A DNA stretch of 64,000 bases from Thalassospira australica (lineage in GTDB: Bacteria; Pseudomonadota; Alphaproteobacteria; Rhodospirillales; Thalassospiraceae), in contig NZ_JRJE01000032.1 in NCBI RefSeq assembly GCF_000763295.1, forward strand, positions 682,001 through 746,000. The letters are read 5' to 3'. A program made the position numbers and the translations under genes. Below the pieces are notes generated by a model. The model was not told the DNA's origin. It ran no database searches and saw only the letters and a list, made by a program, of their open reading frames with translations. Below are positions 51,304-61,181 of this stretch, piece by piece. The stretch's first letter is position 1; every line of letters starts with the position of its first letter.

Positions 51304-52578
51304 ATGAATAAGAAGCTTCAAGCGCTTGTCGGCGCTGGGGCCTTGGCAGTGTCAGCGATGGCAATGTCAGCCGCACAAGCAGCAGAAACCATTAAAGTTG
51401 GTGTGCTGCACTCTCTTTCCGGAACGATGGCGATTTCTGAAACCACGCTGAAGGACACGGTCCTGATGCTGGTCGATGATCTCAACAAAAATGGCGGCCT
51501 TCTTGGCAAGGAAGTCGAAGCAGTTGTCGTTGATCCGGCATCTGATTGGCCGCTTTTCGCCGAAAAAGCACGTGAGTTGATCGAACAGGAACAGGTAGAT
51601 GTTGTGTTCGGCTGCTGGACGTCGGTTTCGCGTAAATCGGTTCTGCCGGTCTTTGAAGAACTCAACAGCATGCTGTTCTATCCGGTTCAGTACGAAGGTG
51701 AGGAAAGCTCACGTAACGTATTTTATACCGGTGCAGCGCCGAACCAGCAGGCCATTCCGGCTGTTGATTACCTGATGAGCGAAGATGGCGGTTCTGCCGA
51801 GCGTATCGTTCTTCTGGGTACGGATTATGTTTACCCGCGTACGACCAACAAGATCCTGCGTTCTTACCTGAACGGCAAGGGTATCTCCGATGAAGACATC
51901 ATGGAGAACTACACCCCGTTCGGTCATTCTGACTGGCAGTCGATTGTTGCTGATGTGAAAGCATTCGCATCCGCAGGCAAGAAGACCGCCGTTGTTTCGA
52001 CCATTAATGGTGATGCGAACGTTCCGTTCTACAAGGAACTGGCAAACCAGGGCATCAAGGCCGAAGACATTCCGGTTGTTGCCTTCTCTGTTGGTGAAGA
52101 AGAGCTTGCTGGTATCGATACCGCGCCGCTGGTTGGTCATCTTGCTGCCTGGAACTATTTCCAGTCGGTTGAAGCTGATGCCAACACGGCCTTCATCGAA
52201 AAATGGCATGCCTTCATCGGTGATGAGTCGCGTGTAACCAACGACCCGATGGAAGCAACCTATATCGGCTTTAACATGTGGAAACAGGCTGTCGAGCAGG
52301 CTGGCACCACCGAAGTCGATGCCGTTCGTCAGGCAATGTATGGCCAGGAAGTTGCAAACCTGACCGGTGGTACGGCTGTCATGAACACCAACCACCACCT
52401 GTCCAAGCCGGTTCTGATCGGCGAAGTTCAGGATGATGGTCAGTTCGACATCGTTTGGGAAACCGATGGCACCGTCGTTGGCGATGCATGGTCGGACTTC
52501 CTGCCGGAAAGCGCAAAGCTGACCGCCGACTGGACCTATCCGTGGGTCTGCGGCAACTGTGAAAAACCGATGTACTAA
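51304..52578 (+). CDS. urtA: urea ABC transporter substrate-binding protein
   Basis: Encodes 424 residues. The signal peptide ends MSAAQA-A at about residue 26. ETIKVGVLHSLSGTMAISE, GGLLGKEVEAVVVDPASDWP, VFGCWTSVSRKSVLPVFE and LFYPVQYEGEESS are diagnostic of UrtA rather than amide or branched-chain amino acid binding proteins. It captures urea in the periplasm. It is the first gene after the sigma-54 promoter, with GGAGG just before the ATG. Confidence 0.96.
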   Translation: MNKKLQALVGAGALAVSAMAMSAAQAAETIKVGVLHSLSGTMAISETTLKDTVLMLVDDLNKNGGLLGKEVEAVVVDPASDWPLFAEKARELIEQEQVDVVFGCWTSVSRKSVLPVFEELNSMLFYPVQYEGEESSRNVFYTGAAPNQQAIPAVDYLMSEDGGSAERIVLLGTDYVYPRTTNKILRSYLNGKGISDEDIMENYTPFGHSDWQSIVADVKAFASAGKKTAVVSTINGDANVPFYKELANQGIKAEDIPVVAFSVGEEELAGIDTAPLVGHLAAWNYFQSVEADANTAFIEKWHAFIGDESRVTNDPMEATYIGFNMWKQAVEQAGTTEVDAVRQAMYGQEVANLTGGTAVMNTNHHLSKPVLIGEVQDDGQFDIVWETDGTVVGDAWSDFLPESAKLTADWTYPWVCGNCEKPMY

Positions 52579-52704
52579 TTGGTTTCGGATGGGCCGGTTG
52601 TGGCAACACGACCGGCCTGTTCATTTTTAACGCAAGCAGCAACAGACTGCTGTCCGCGTTTTCTTTATCCAATTTTCCATATTGAATTCAAAGGTTTGGT
52701 GATC

Positions 52705-54408
52705 ATGCGCAATGACATGTTTTCAGTGCTGCGCCGTTCTCCGTTCTTGGCGCAACAGTCCCGCAAGGCTTTCTTGTGTCTTGGCGCCTTTCTTGTCTGT
52801 CTGATCGTTGCTGTGTTTGCGCTGCCCGAACGCGCAATGGCCTACAGCGACGAAGAATTGCGCAATGTGTCCGAACGCCTGAATGTCAAAAGTTCTACCC
52901 AAAAAATCGCAGTGATCGAAGAAATGGCCGCAGACGGGGACCCTCGTGTTGCGCCGATCCTGCGGGCGATGCTGGACGGGAACCTTTATGTGCGCGATAG
53001 CGACGAACATGTCGTCATCACCGCCAAACAGGGCAAGGTTTATTCCCATATCGACATCGTCAGCGGCGAGGTGATCGGGGAAAGCGGCTCCAAGGAAATT
53101 TCCAAGATCAAGGTCAATAACCGTTTGCGCGGAGTGTTGCGCGATGCGTTGGCGACCCTGAACCTGTTCAGCCCGGATTTGGCCGTGCGTTCGAATGCGG
53201 TCGAACAAGTCATGGATGCGCGCGATCCGGCCATGTTGCCGCTGCTGTTGCGCGCAATTGACCGTGAAGAAGATGAAACACTTTTGGCGCGCATGGAATT
53301 GGCCAAGGCCACCATGGCACTGGCCGCGGGTGAAAACACTGAAGAACGGCTTGCGGCGATTGACGTTCTTGCCAGTGAAACCACCCCGCAAATCCGCGCG
53401 GTTCTATCGCAATTTGTCGCCAGTGCCGATGCCGAAGGCTTTGAGCCCGAAGTGGTTGCAGCTGCCAAGGATGCGCTGAAATCCGTCGAAGGTCGCCTGT
53501 CGACCTGGCAGACGGTGGGCGATGTTTATCGCGGCATCAGTCTGGGGTCGGTTCTGTTACTCGCCGCTGTTGGACTTGCCATCACCTTTGGTGTGATGGG
53601 GGTGATCAATATGGCGCATGGTGAAATGATCATGATCGGTGCCTATACCACCTTTATGGTGCAGCAGGCGCTGGGATCAATTCTGCCATCAGGGTCGGCT
53701 TGGTCGCTTGCGATTTCAGTGCCAGCCGCTTTCTTGGTGGCTGGCGCGGTCGGGGTTGTGATTGAACGATCCGTGATCCGTTTCCTTTATGGTCGTCCGC
53801 TTGAAACGCTTCTTGCGACATGGGGGGTTAGCCTTGTTTTGCAGCAGGCGATCCGGACAATCTTTGGCGCAACCAACCAGCAGGTCATGGCACCCGATTT
53901 CATGAGCGGTGCTGTCGAATTTTCTACCGGTCTTGTCCTGACGTACAACCGGCTTTGGATCATTCTGTTTAGTGTGATTGTGGTGGCAGGCATTGCCGCG
54001 GTGTTGCGCTATACCGCCTTTGGTCTTCAGATGCGGGCGGTGACGCAAAACCGCCGCATGGCCGGGTCGGTTGGCATTCGTACCGGTTATGTCGATGCGC
54101 TGACCTTTGGTTTGGGATCGGGGATTGCCGGCATTGCCGGTGTGGCGCTCAGCCAGATTTCAAACGTCAGCCCGAACCTTGGTCAGACCTACATCATTGA
54201 TAGCTTTATGGTCGTCGTGTTTGGCGGGGTCGGGAACCTTTGGGGGACGGTGCTTGGCGCTTTCAGTCTTGGTATTGTCAATAAGTTCCTTGAGCCGGTC
54301 GCGGGTGCCGTGCTTGCCAAAATCTTTGTTCTGATTGCCCTGATCCTGTTTATCCAGAAACGACCCAAGGGGCTGTTTGCCCTTAAGGGCCGCGCGGTGG
54401 AGGCCTGA
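52705..54408 (+). CDS. urtB: urea ABC transporter permease UrtB
   Basis: Encodes 567 residues from the ATG at 52705 (52717 also possible). After a signal or first membrane helix (CLGAFLVCLIVAVFALPERAMA), about 240 residues form a helical, HEAT-like periplasmic part (VAPILRAMLDGNLYVRDSDE), then the LivH-type permease (FGVMGVINMAHGEMIMIGAY). The long N-terminal extension is normal for UrtB. It forms the channel with UrtC. Confidence 0.95.
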   Translation: MRNDMFSVLRRSPFLAQQSRKAFLCLGAFLVCLIVAVFALPERAMAYSDEELRNVSERLNVKSSTQKIAVIEEMAADGDPRVAPILRAMLDGNLYVRDSDEHVVITAKQGKVYSHIDIVSGEVIGESGSKEISKIKVNNRLRGVLRDALATLNLFSPDLAVRSNAVEQVMDARDPAMLPLLLRAIDREEDETLLARMELAKATMALAAGENTEERLAAIDVLASETTPQIRAVLSQFVASADAEGFEPEVVAAAKDALKSVEGRLSTWQTVGDVYRGISLGSVLLLAAVGLAITFGVMGVINMAHGEMIMIGAYTTFMVQQALGSILPSGSAWSLAISVPAAFLVAGAVGVVIERSVIRFLYGRPLETLLATWGVSLVLQQAIRTIFGATNQQVMAPDFMSGAVEFSTGLVLTYNRLWIILFSVIVVAGIAAVLRYTAFGLQMRAVTQNRRMAGSVGIRTGYVDALTFGLGSGIAGIAGVALSQISNVSPNLGQTYIIDSFMVVVFGGVGNLWGTVLGAFSLGIVNKFLEPVAGAVLAKIFVLIALILFIQKRPKGLFALKGRAVEA

Positions 54409-54411
54409 TCC

Positions 54412-55599
54412 ATGACCGATTATCGTCAAAAATATCAAATGACGCCGGTTGTTGGCTGGTTGCTGAATGATCGTGGCGGAATGATCCTTTTGGGCATCCT
54501 GATTGCGGCGTCCATTCTGGTTCCGGCAAGTAACCTGTTGTTGCCGGAAAGCTCGGCCTTCCATGTGCCGACCTGGATGATCAGTCTGCTTGGCAAATAT
54601 CTGTGCTATGCGCTTCTGGCCTTGAGTGTCGATCTGATCTGGGGGTTCTGCGGGATTTTGTCGCTGGGTCATGGGGCGTTCTTCGCGCTTGGCGGCTATG
54701 CCATGGGCATGTATCTGATGCGTCAAATCGGCGATCGCGGTGTTTATGGTGACCCGGTCCTGCCGGACTTTATGGTCTTCCTGAACTGGCAGGAGCTGCC
54801 CTGGTACTGGTATGGCTTTGACATGTTCTGGTTTGCCATCGTCATGGCGATGTTTGTGCCCGGACTTCTGGCCTTTGTGTTTGGTTTCCTCGCCTTCCGG
54901 TCGCGTGTGACGGGGGTGTATCTTTCGATCATCACGCAGGCGATGACCTATGCGCTTTTGTTGGCGTTCTTCCGCAATGATATGGGCTTTGGCGGCAATA
55001 ACGGCCTGACTGATTTCAAGGACTTGCTGGGCTATTCGTTGCAATCGGATGGCACGCGTGCCGGGCTGTTTGTCGCGTCCTGTGTGTTCCTTGGGATTTG
55101 TTATGTCGTGGCGCGCGGCATCACCCAGTCGCGGCTTGGCAAGGTGCTGATTGCCATTCGTGATGCCGAAAGCCGAGTGCGTTTCACGGGCTACCGTGTT
55201 GAGTATTACAAGCTGTTTGTCTTTACCGTTTCGGCCGTGATGGCGGGCATTGCCGGTGCACTTTATGTGCCGCAGGTCGGTATCATCAATCCGGGCGAAT
55301 TTGCGCCGGCCCTGTCGATTGAGATCGTCATCTGGGTCGCGGTTGGCGGGCGTGGCACGCTTTATGGCGCGGTGCTTGGGGCCTTTATCGTGAATTACGC
55401 CAAGACCTTCTTTACCGGGGCGATGCCCGACTTCTGGCTGTTCTTCCTGGGGGGATTGTTCATTGCCGTCACCCTGTTCCTGCCAAAAGGGGTGATTGGT
55501 GCCATTCCGGCATTCGGGGCGGCGGATCGACAATCCATCATCACCACATGGCGCAAGCGCCTTGCAGAACGCCGCGCAAATGAAGGAGGCAAGGCATGA
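54412..55599 (+). CDS. urtC: urea ABC transporter permease UrtC
   Basis: Encodes 395 residues with about ten membrane helices. DLIWGFCGILSLGHGAFFALGGYAMG and AIRDAESRVRFTGYRVEYYKLFVF are LivM/UrtC motifs. It begins three bases after urtB and its stop overlaps urtD by four bases. Confidence 0.95.
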   Translation: MTDYRQKYQMTPVVGWLLNDRGGMILLGILIAASILVPASNLLLPESSAFHVPTWMISLLGKYLCYALLALSVDLIWGFCGILSLGHGAFFALGGYAMGMYLMRQIGDRGVYGDPVLPDFMVFLNWQELPWYWYGFDMFWFAIVMAMFVPGLLAFVFGFLAFRSRVTGVYLSIITQAMTYALLLAFFRNDMGFGGNNGLTDFKDLLGYSLQSDGTRAGLFVASCVFLGICYVVARGITQSRLGKVLIAIRDAESRVRFTGYRVEYYKLFVFTVSAVMAGIAGALYVPQVGIINPGEFAPALSIEIVIWVAVGGRGTLYGAVLGAFIVNYAKTFFTGAMPDFWLFFLGGLFIAVTLFLPKGVIGAIPAFGAADRQSIITTWRKRLAERRANEGGKA

Positions 55600-56396
55600 A
55601 CGACGCAATGACTGTTGAAATGAATGCCTCTGACGAGGAACAGGTCAAATCCGCCCGGTCGGAAACCATCCTGTATGTTGACGGGGTGTCGGTGACCTTT
55701 GACGGTTTCCGGGCGCTCAACAATCTGTCCTTTTATGTCGAGCCGGGCGAACTTCGCGCCATCATTGGCCCTAATGGGGCCGGCAAGACAACGATGATGG
55801 ATATCATCACCGGCAAAACCCGGCCCGATACCGGCGATGTCCTGTTTAAAAGCGAGATTGACCTGACCAAGATGGACGAGGCCGAGATTGCCAATCTGGG
55901 CATTGGTCGCAAGTTCCAGAAGCCGACCGTGTTTGAAAGCCATACGGTGTTTGATAACCTGCTTTTGGCGGCATCTGGCGGGCGCGGCGTGTTTCAGGCG
56001 CTGTTTCATCGCCTTTCTGATGCGGAAAAGATCAAGATTGAAAAGACGCTGGTCACCATTATGCTGGAAGACAAGCGTGATGAAATGGCGGCCAATCTTT
56101 CGCACGGGCAGAAACAGTGGCTGGAAATCGGCATGCTGTTGATGCAGGAGCCCGAACTTCTTCTGGTGGATGAGCCTGTCGCCGGGATGACGGACTCTGA
56201 AACCGAAGAAACGGCGAAGCTTTTACGGTCAATTTCCAAGGAGTATTCCGTTGTCGTCGTCGAACATGACATGGAATTCGTCCGCGACCTTGATTGCAAG
56301 GTGACCGTCCTGCACGAAGGATCGGTTCTGGCCGAGGGGCGGCTTGATCACGTGCAGAAAGACCCACGGGTCATTGAAGTTTATCTGGGCCGCTAG
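55596..56396 (+). CDS. urtD: urea ABC transporter ATPase UrtD
   Basis: Encodes 266 residues. Walker A is GPNGAGKTT, the Q loop follows FQKPTVFESHTVFDNLLLA, the signature is LSHGQKQWLEIGMLL and Walker B is LLLVDEPVAGMTDSE, the UrtD form. GAGG precedes the start, which overlaps urtC (ATGA). Confidence 0.96.
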   Translation: MNDAMTVEMNASDEEQVKSARSETILYVDGVSVTFDGFRALNNLSFYVEPGELRAIIGPNGAGKTTMMDIITGKTRPDTGDVLFKSEIDLTKMDEAEIANLGIGRKFQKPTVFESHTVFDNLLLAASGGRGVFQALFHRLSDAEKIKIEKTLVTIMLEDKRDEMAANLSHGQKQWLEIGMLLMQEPELLLVDEPVAGMTDSETEETAKLLRSISKEYSVVVVEHDMEFVRDLDCKVTVLHEGSVLAEGRLDHVQKDPRVIEVYLGR

Positions 56397-56410
56397 GAGG
56401 GATATCGATC

Positions 56411-57106
56411 ATGCTTGATGTCAGTAAAATTGATCTGTTCTATGGCGCGTCCCATGCCCTGCGTCAGGTGTCGCTGAATGCCGAAACCGGCAAGGTCACA
56501 GCGGTTCTGGGGCGTAACGGGGTTGGCAAAACATCCCTGATGCGTGCGGTTGTCGGTCAGCACCCGATTGCCGATGGCAATATCAAATGGGAAGGTAAGG
56601 ATATCTCACGCGATCCGTCGTGGCGGCGTTCTGCAAATGGCATCGCGATTGTCCCGCAAGGGCGCGAGATTTTCCCGCTTCTGACCGTTAAGGAAAATCT
56701 GGAAACCGGTTTTGCCGCATTGCCGCGTGCCCTGCGTCATATCCCCGACGAGATTTTTGAACTATTTCCGGTGCTGCGCGACATGCTGGGGCGTCGCGGT
56801 GGTGATCTTTCGGGCGGGCAGCAACAGCAGTTGGCCATCGGGCGTGCGCTTGTAACCCGTCCAAGGTTGTTGGTGCTAGATGAGCCGACCGAAGGCATTC
56901 AGCCATCGATCATCAAGGACATTCAGCGCGTGATCAAACAACTGGCAGATCGCGGTGATATGGCGATCCTTCTGGTGGAGCAATATTTCGAGTTTGCCCA
57001 TGAACTGGCAGACGAGATTGTCGTGCTGGAACGCGGTGAGGTGGTTTTGTCCGGCGCAAAGGACACGCTTGATCGTGAAAAAGTGCGCGCCTATCTGACT
57101 GTTTGA
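56411..57106 (+). CDS. urtE: urea ABC transporter ATPase UrtE
   Basis: Encodes 231 residues. Walker A is GRNGVGKTS, the signature LSGGQQQQLAIGRAL and Walker B LLVLDEPTEGIQPSI, the EGIQPSI form marking UrtE. It forms a heterodimer with UrtD. It is the last transporter gene; ureD starts 174 bases on. Confidence 0.96.
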   Translation: MLDVSKIDLFYGASHALRQVSLNAETGKVTAVLGRNGVGKTSLMRAVVGQHPIADGNIKWEGKDISRDPSWRRSANGIAIVPQGREIFPLLTVKENLETGFAALPRALRHIPDEIFELFPVLRDMLGRRGGDLSGGQQQQLAIGRALVTRPRLLVLDEPTEGIQPSIIKDIQRVIKQLADRGDMAILLVEQYFEFAHELADEIVVLERGEVVLSGAKDTLDREKVRAYLTV

Positions 57107-57119
57107 TCAGCATTTGCCA

Positions 57120-57137
57120 AAAATTTGCGCAAATTTT
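57120..57137. other. perfect 18-bp palindrome after urtE
   Basis: AAAATTTGCGCAAATTTT is a perfect palindrome 14 bases past the urtE stop, followed by GCG. It could be an operator for the urease genes or an mRNA-end structure; no known consensus was recognised. Confidence 0.6.
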
Positions 57138-57280
57138 GCGATCTGAGGCAGGCCATCTGGCCCTGAAATCCGTGCATTGGCCGGGATTTTGGGGTTGGCC
57201 CGCATCTTGCTGTTATGGCCCGTGGATTTGCCGGAAAACGGTATCCGGTCCAGAAAAGACCGATTTAATCAGGTGGCCTT

Positions 57281-58213
57281 GTGCAGCTTCGCAAACTTGA
57301 AACTCCGGTCTCCGCGTCAGAAGCCGTGGAGACAGAAATGACCAAAACCGCCCAGCGCATCATCACCGATGGCCGGGCTGAGGTCACGTTTCGTTCGGGC
57401 ACCGGCCCCGCCCATCAGGGCGGGCATGCAGCACTAGATCATCTTTATTACCGCGATCCGATGAAGATCCTGTTCCCGCGTCCGATGGCCGGGGATCTGA
57501 CCACGGCTGTTCTGGTGACGACATCGGGCGGGATGGTTGGCGGCGATAAATTGGCCTTTGCCGGAAAGGTCGAAGCCGGTGCATCCGCCCTGTTTACCGC
57601 CCAAGCGGCCGAAAAGATTTACCGGTCAGTCGGACCCGATTGTGACATGGCGGTCGATCTGGATGTCGCCGATGGGGGCTGGCTGGAATGGTTGCCCCAT
57701 GAAACCATCCTGTTTGATCAGGCGCGGCTCAAACGCAAAACCACAGTAAGCGCGACGGGAACCGGCATGGTTCTGGCCGGTGAGATGATGGTGTTTGGGC
57801 GTTTGGCCCGCGGAGAAGTATTCACAACCGGCCTTGCCCGCGATGCATGGGATGTGTCGATTGACGGACGGCCGATCTGGCGCGATGCGCTGCATCTTGA
57901 AGGCGACGTTTTGCGCATGCTTGATCACGCAGCGGCCTTTGACGGGGCACGCGCCAATGCGACCGCCATTTTGGTCGGACAGGGCGCAGAGGATCATCTT
58001 GATCAGGCGCGCGATTGTCTGGATCACGCGGTGGACGGTTTGGCAGACAAGGACGTTCTGTGTGCCGCGACCGCGATGAAGGGAATTGTGATTGCGCGTT
58101 TCATGGCGCGTGATCCGATGAAATTGCGCCGGGTGTACGGCGCGTGGTGGAAAAAATTCCGCCATCAAACACGGGGGCTTCCCGAACGCTTGCCGCGTTT
58201 GTGGGAGATTTAA
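57281..58213 (+). CDS. ureD: urease accessory protein UreD
   Basis: Encodes 310 residues from a GTG at 57281, or 291 from the ATG at 57338, which has GGAG six bases upstream; the latter may be the real start. QRIITDGRAEVTFRSGTGPA, FPRPMAGDLTTAVLVTTSGGMVGGD and AAEKIYRS are UreD motifs. It is the scaffold that binds apo-urease with UreF and UreG during nickel insertion. First gene of ureDABCEFG. Confidence 0.93.
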   Translation: MQLRKLETPVSASEAVETEMTKTAQRIITDGRAEVTFRSGTGPAHQGGHAALDHLYYRDPMKILFPRPMAGDLTTAVLVTTSGGMVGGDKLAFAGKVEAGASALFTAQAAEKIYRSVGPDCDMAVDLDVADGGWLEWLPHETILFDQARLKRKTTVSATGTGMVLAGEMMVFGRLARGEVFTTGLARDAWDVSIDGRPIWRDALHLEGDVLRMLDHAAAFDGARANATAILVGQGAEDHLDQARDCLDHAVDGLADKDVLCAATAMKGIVIARFMARDPMKLRRVYGAWWKKFRHQTRGLPERLPRLWEI

Positions 58214-58239
58214 ACGATGGATCCAAGGAGTAGGCAGGC

Positions 58240-58542
58240 ATGAATCTGACGCCACGCGAAAAAGACAAATTGCTGGTTTCGGTTGCCGCCATGGTGGCGC
58301 GCAACCGCCTTGAGCGGGGGGTGAAACTCAACCACCCCGAAGCCATCGCGATCATTACCGACTATGTCGTTGAAGGTGCGCGCGACGGGCGGTCCGTTGC
58401 CGATCTGATGCGCGACGGGGCGACCGTGATCAAGCGCGATCAGGTGATGGATGGCATTGCCGAAATGATCCACGAAATTCAGGTCGAAGCAACCTTCCCC
58501 GACGGGACGAAGCTTGTGACCGTTCATGAACCCATTCGCTAA
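58240..58542 (+). CDS. ureA: urease gamma subunit
   Basis: Encodes 100 residues, the standard gamma length: [20 protein letters not shown], then [20 protein letters not shown] and [24 protein letters not shown]. It is a structural subunit of cytosolic urease. An AAGGAG ribosome site precedes the ATG. Confidence 0.98.
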   Translation: MNLTPREKDKLLVSVAAMVARNRLERGVKLNHPEAIAIITDYVVEGARDGRSVADLMRDGATVIKRDQVMDGIAEMIHEIQVEATFPDGTKLVTVHEPIR

Positions 58543-58553
58543 GGAGACAGGCC

Positions 58554-58859
58554 ATGATTCCAGGTGAAATCATTACCAAGGAAGGCAGCCTCATCCTTAA
58601 TGAGGGGCGCGAAACCAAAACCATCACCGTTGCCAATACCGGGGATCGTCCGGTGCAGGTGGGGTCGCATTATCATTTCTATGAAACAAATCCGGGGCTT
58701 GATTTTGACCGCGAAGCCGCACGGGGTTTCCGGCTTGATATCCCGGCGGGTACTGCGGTGCGGTTCGAACCGGGTCAGTCGCGCGAGGTCAATCTGGTCA
58801 AATATGCCGGAACCGGCACGGTTTATGGTTTCAATGCCAAAATCAACGGCAAGCTTTAA
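58554..58859 (+). CDS. ureB: urease beta subunit
   Basis: Encodes 101 residues ([54 protein letters not shown]), full length. It lies 11 bases after ureA and 17 before ureC. Gamma and beta are separate genes here, as in most bacteria other than Helicobacter. Confidence 0.98.
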   Translation: MIPGEIITKEGSLILNEGRETKTITVANTGDRPVQVGSHYHFYETNPGLDFDREAARGFRLDIPAGTAVRFEPGQSREVNLVKYAGTGTVYGFNAKINGKL

Positions 58860-58876
58860 GCGGGGGGATGGAATAA

Positions 58877-60589
58877 ATGGCTTATGAAATTGATCGTCCG
58901 TCCTATGCGGCAATGTTTGGCCCGACCGTCGGCGACAAGGTCCGTCTGGCCGATACCGACCTGATCATCGAGGTCGAGAAAGACTTCACCACCCTTGGCG
59001 AGGAAGTCAAATTTGGCGGTGGCAAGGTGATCCGTGATGGCATGGGCCAGTCACAGGCAACGCGTGCCAATGGTGCGGTTGATACCGTGATCACCAATGC
59101 GCTGATCCTTGATTACACCGGCATCATCAAGGCCGATATCGGCATTCGTGATGGCCGGATTGCCGCCGTTGGCAAGGCCGGGAACCCCGATGTGCAGCCC
59201 GGTGTTGATATCATTATCGGTCCGGGGACCGAGGTGATCGCCGGGGAAGGCAACATCATCACTGCGGGCGGCATTGATGCCCATATTCACTGGATTTGTC
59301 CGCAGCAGGTTGAAGATGCACTTTATTCGGGTGTGACCAGTATGCTGGGCGGCGGGACCGGCCCGGCAGCGGGCACGAACGCCACCACCTGTACGCCTGG
59401 GCCCTGGCATATTGCCCGGATGCTGCAGGCCGCAGACGGCATTCCGATGAATATCGGTTTCTTTGGCAAGGGCAACGCGACCCTGCCCGGGTCGCTTGAA
59501 GAACAGGTCAAGGCGGGTGCCTGTGGGCTTAAGCTTCATGAAGACTGGGGTACGACGCCAGCAGCGATTGATACCTGCCTGTCGGTGGCTGATGACCTTG
59601 ATGTGCAGGTCATGATCCATACCGATACGCTCAATGAAAGCGGTTTTGTCGAGCATACCCGCGCATCGTTCAAGGGCCGTACCATTCACACCTTCCACAC
59701 CGAGGGGGCCGGTGGCGGCCACGCGCCAGATATCATCAAGCTGTGTGGTGAGGCCAATGTCCTGCCAAGTTCGACCAATCCGACCCGTCCGTTTACGGTC
59801 AATACGATTGACGAGCATCTGGACATGTTGATGGTCTGCCATCACCTTGATCCGAAAATTCCCGAAGACGTCGCCTTTGCCGAAAGCCGTATCCGCCGCG
59901 AAACCATCGCGGCTGAGGATATCCTGCATGACCTTGGTGCATTTTCGATCATCTCGTCAGACAGTCAGGCCATGGGCCGTGTCGGTGAGGTCATCACCCG
60001 CACCTGGCAGACGGCAGACAAGATGAAAAAGCAGCGCGGGGCGCTGCCCGAGGATGCGGGGGCGGACAACGATAACTTCCGCGCCAAACGTTATGTCGCG
60101 AAATACACCATTAACCCGGCGATTGCGCAGGGGATTGGCGCGCATGTTGGCTCCATCGAAGTGGGCAAAATCGCCGATTTGGTGGTTTGGAAACCGATGT
60201 TCTTTGGCACCAAGCCGGACCTGGTGATCAAGGCCGGCATGATTGTTGCCGCTGCAATGGGCGATCCGAACGCATCGATCCCAACGCCGCAGCCGGTGCA
60301 TTATCGCCCGATGTTTGGCGCATATGGCAACGCGATTGCGAAATCGAGCTTCTCGTTCGTGTCACAAGCCGGCATTGATGCGGGAATTGCCAATGAATTT
60401 GGCCTCGCCAAGGATCTTCTGGCCGTGTCGAACACGCGCAATATCGGCAAGAAGGACATGAAGCTAAATGATGCGTTGCCGGTGATGGAAGTTGATCCGG
60501 AAACCTATCAGGTGACGGCAGATGGCGAACTTCTGACCTGTCAGCCGGTTGATGTTGTGCCGATGGCGCAACGTTACTTCCTGTTCTGA
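58877..60589 (+). CDS. ureC: urease alpha (catalytic) subunit
   Basis: Encodes 570 residues. Nickel ligands are visible: His pair in [14 protein letters not shown], the carbamylated Lys in [10 protein letters not shown] (near 220), His in [13 protein letters not shown] and in [15 protein letters not shown], and Asp in [10 protein letters not shown]. The flap His and Cys are in [13 protein letters not shown]. The site reads AHIHW where many ureases read THIHF or THIHW, a mild change outside the ligands. It hydrolyses urea to ammonia and carbamate. Confidence 0.98.
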   Translation: MAYEIDRPSYAAMFGPTVGDKVRLADTDLIIEVEKDFTTLGEEVKFGGGKVIRDGMGQSQATRANGAVDTVITNALILDYTGIIKADIGIRDGRIAAVGKAGNPDVQPGVDIIIGPGTEVIAGEGNIITAGGIDAHIHWICPQQVEDALYSGVTSMLGGGTGPAAGTNATTCTPGPWHIARMLQAADGIPMNIGFFGKGNATLPGSLEEQVKAGACGLKLHEDWGTTPAAIDTCLSVADDLDVQVMIHTDTLNESGFVEHTRASFKGRTIHTFHTEGAGGGHAPDIIKLCGEANVLPSSTNPTRPFTVNTIDEHLDMLMVCHHLDPKIPEDVAFAESRIRRETIAAEDILHDLGAFSIISSDSQAMGRVGEVITRTWQTADKMKKQRGALPEDAGADNDNFRAKRYVAKYTINPAIAQGIGAHVGSIEVGKIADLVVWKPMFFGTKPDLVIKAGMIVAAAMGDPNASIPTPQPVHYRPMFGAYGNAIAKSSFSFVSQAGIDAGIANEFGLAKDLLAVSNTRNIGKKDMKLNDALPVMEVDPETYQVTADGELLTCQPVDVVPMAQRYFLF

Positions 60590-60605
60590 TCGGATCAAAA
60601 CCATC

Positions 60606-61181
60606 ATGCGTCATGCCATTGAACATATCGCGGTTGATCTTGCCGACACTTCTGAGGTGCGCGGCACGGTAACCCTTGCCTTTTCTGACCGGCATCGCCG
60701 CCGTTTTCGTCTGCATGATGATGCGGGGGAGCCGTTCCTGCTTGATCTGCCCCATGCAGTGCGGTTGGCGGATGGCGATCGGTTACGCCTGCGTGATGGC
60801 GGGGTGATTGTGGTGCGTGCGGCCGACGAACCGGTTCTGACCATCACCGCAGCCGGGCCAATCGCGACCGCGAAACTGGCCTGGCATATCGGCAACCGCC
60901 ATACCCCGGTTCAGGTCCTTGATGACGGGCGGTTGCGCATCATCGATGACCATGTGATGCGCGATATGATCACCGGGCTTGGCGGTGTGGTGGAAAATGA
61001 AATTGCGCCGTTTGATCCGCTAAACGGGGCCTATCACGGCCTTGGCGGGGCACATGGTCACAGCCACGGGAATGATCATTTCGATCATGGGGGTCATAGC
61101 GAACATTACGAACGTCATGATCACGAGACTGCGCATGCCCATGCCCATGCCCATGCGGCGGGGAAACCCCATGACCACTAA
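60606..61181 (+). CDS. ureE: urease accessory protein UreE, nickel chaperone
   Basis: Encodes 191 residues from the ATG at 60606. The N-terminal domain is at about 1-70, and the metal-binding domain (AWHIGNRHTPVQVLDDGRL) at 75-145. The C-terminal tail has about 15 His, including HGHSHGNDHFDHGGHSEHY and a run of His-Ala pairs, for nickel storage. The tail overlaps the ureF start by eleven bases. The His-Ala run is coded by a hexamer repeat at about 61133-61156. Confidence 0.93.
   Translation: MRHAIEHIAVDLADTSEVRGTVTLAFSDRHRRRFRLHDDAGEPFLLDLPHAVRLADGDRLRLRDGGVIVVRAADEPVLTITAAGPIATAKLAWHIGNRHTPVQVLDDGRLRIIDDHVMRDMITGLGGVVENEIAPFDPLNGAYHGLGGAHGHSHGNDHFDHGGHSEHYERHDHETAHAHAHAHAAGKPHDH
61133..61156 (+). 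repeat. hexamer microsatellite in the ureE His tail
   Basis: CATGCC is repeated about four times, coding His-Ala pairs. Being six bases long, a slip would change the number of His without shifting the frame. Confidence 0.8.

Noticed and set aside
54160-55608. 482-codon minus-strand open frame over urtB and urtC
   Set aside because: It is antisense to membrane permease genes, which give charged Lys/Arg/His/Gln-rich shadow frames; no ribosome site or domain was seen.
57103-57300. 65-codon frame between urtE and ureD
   Set aside because: Trp/Cys-rich translation without a ribosome site, covering the palindrome and the ureD start region; not supported as a gene.
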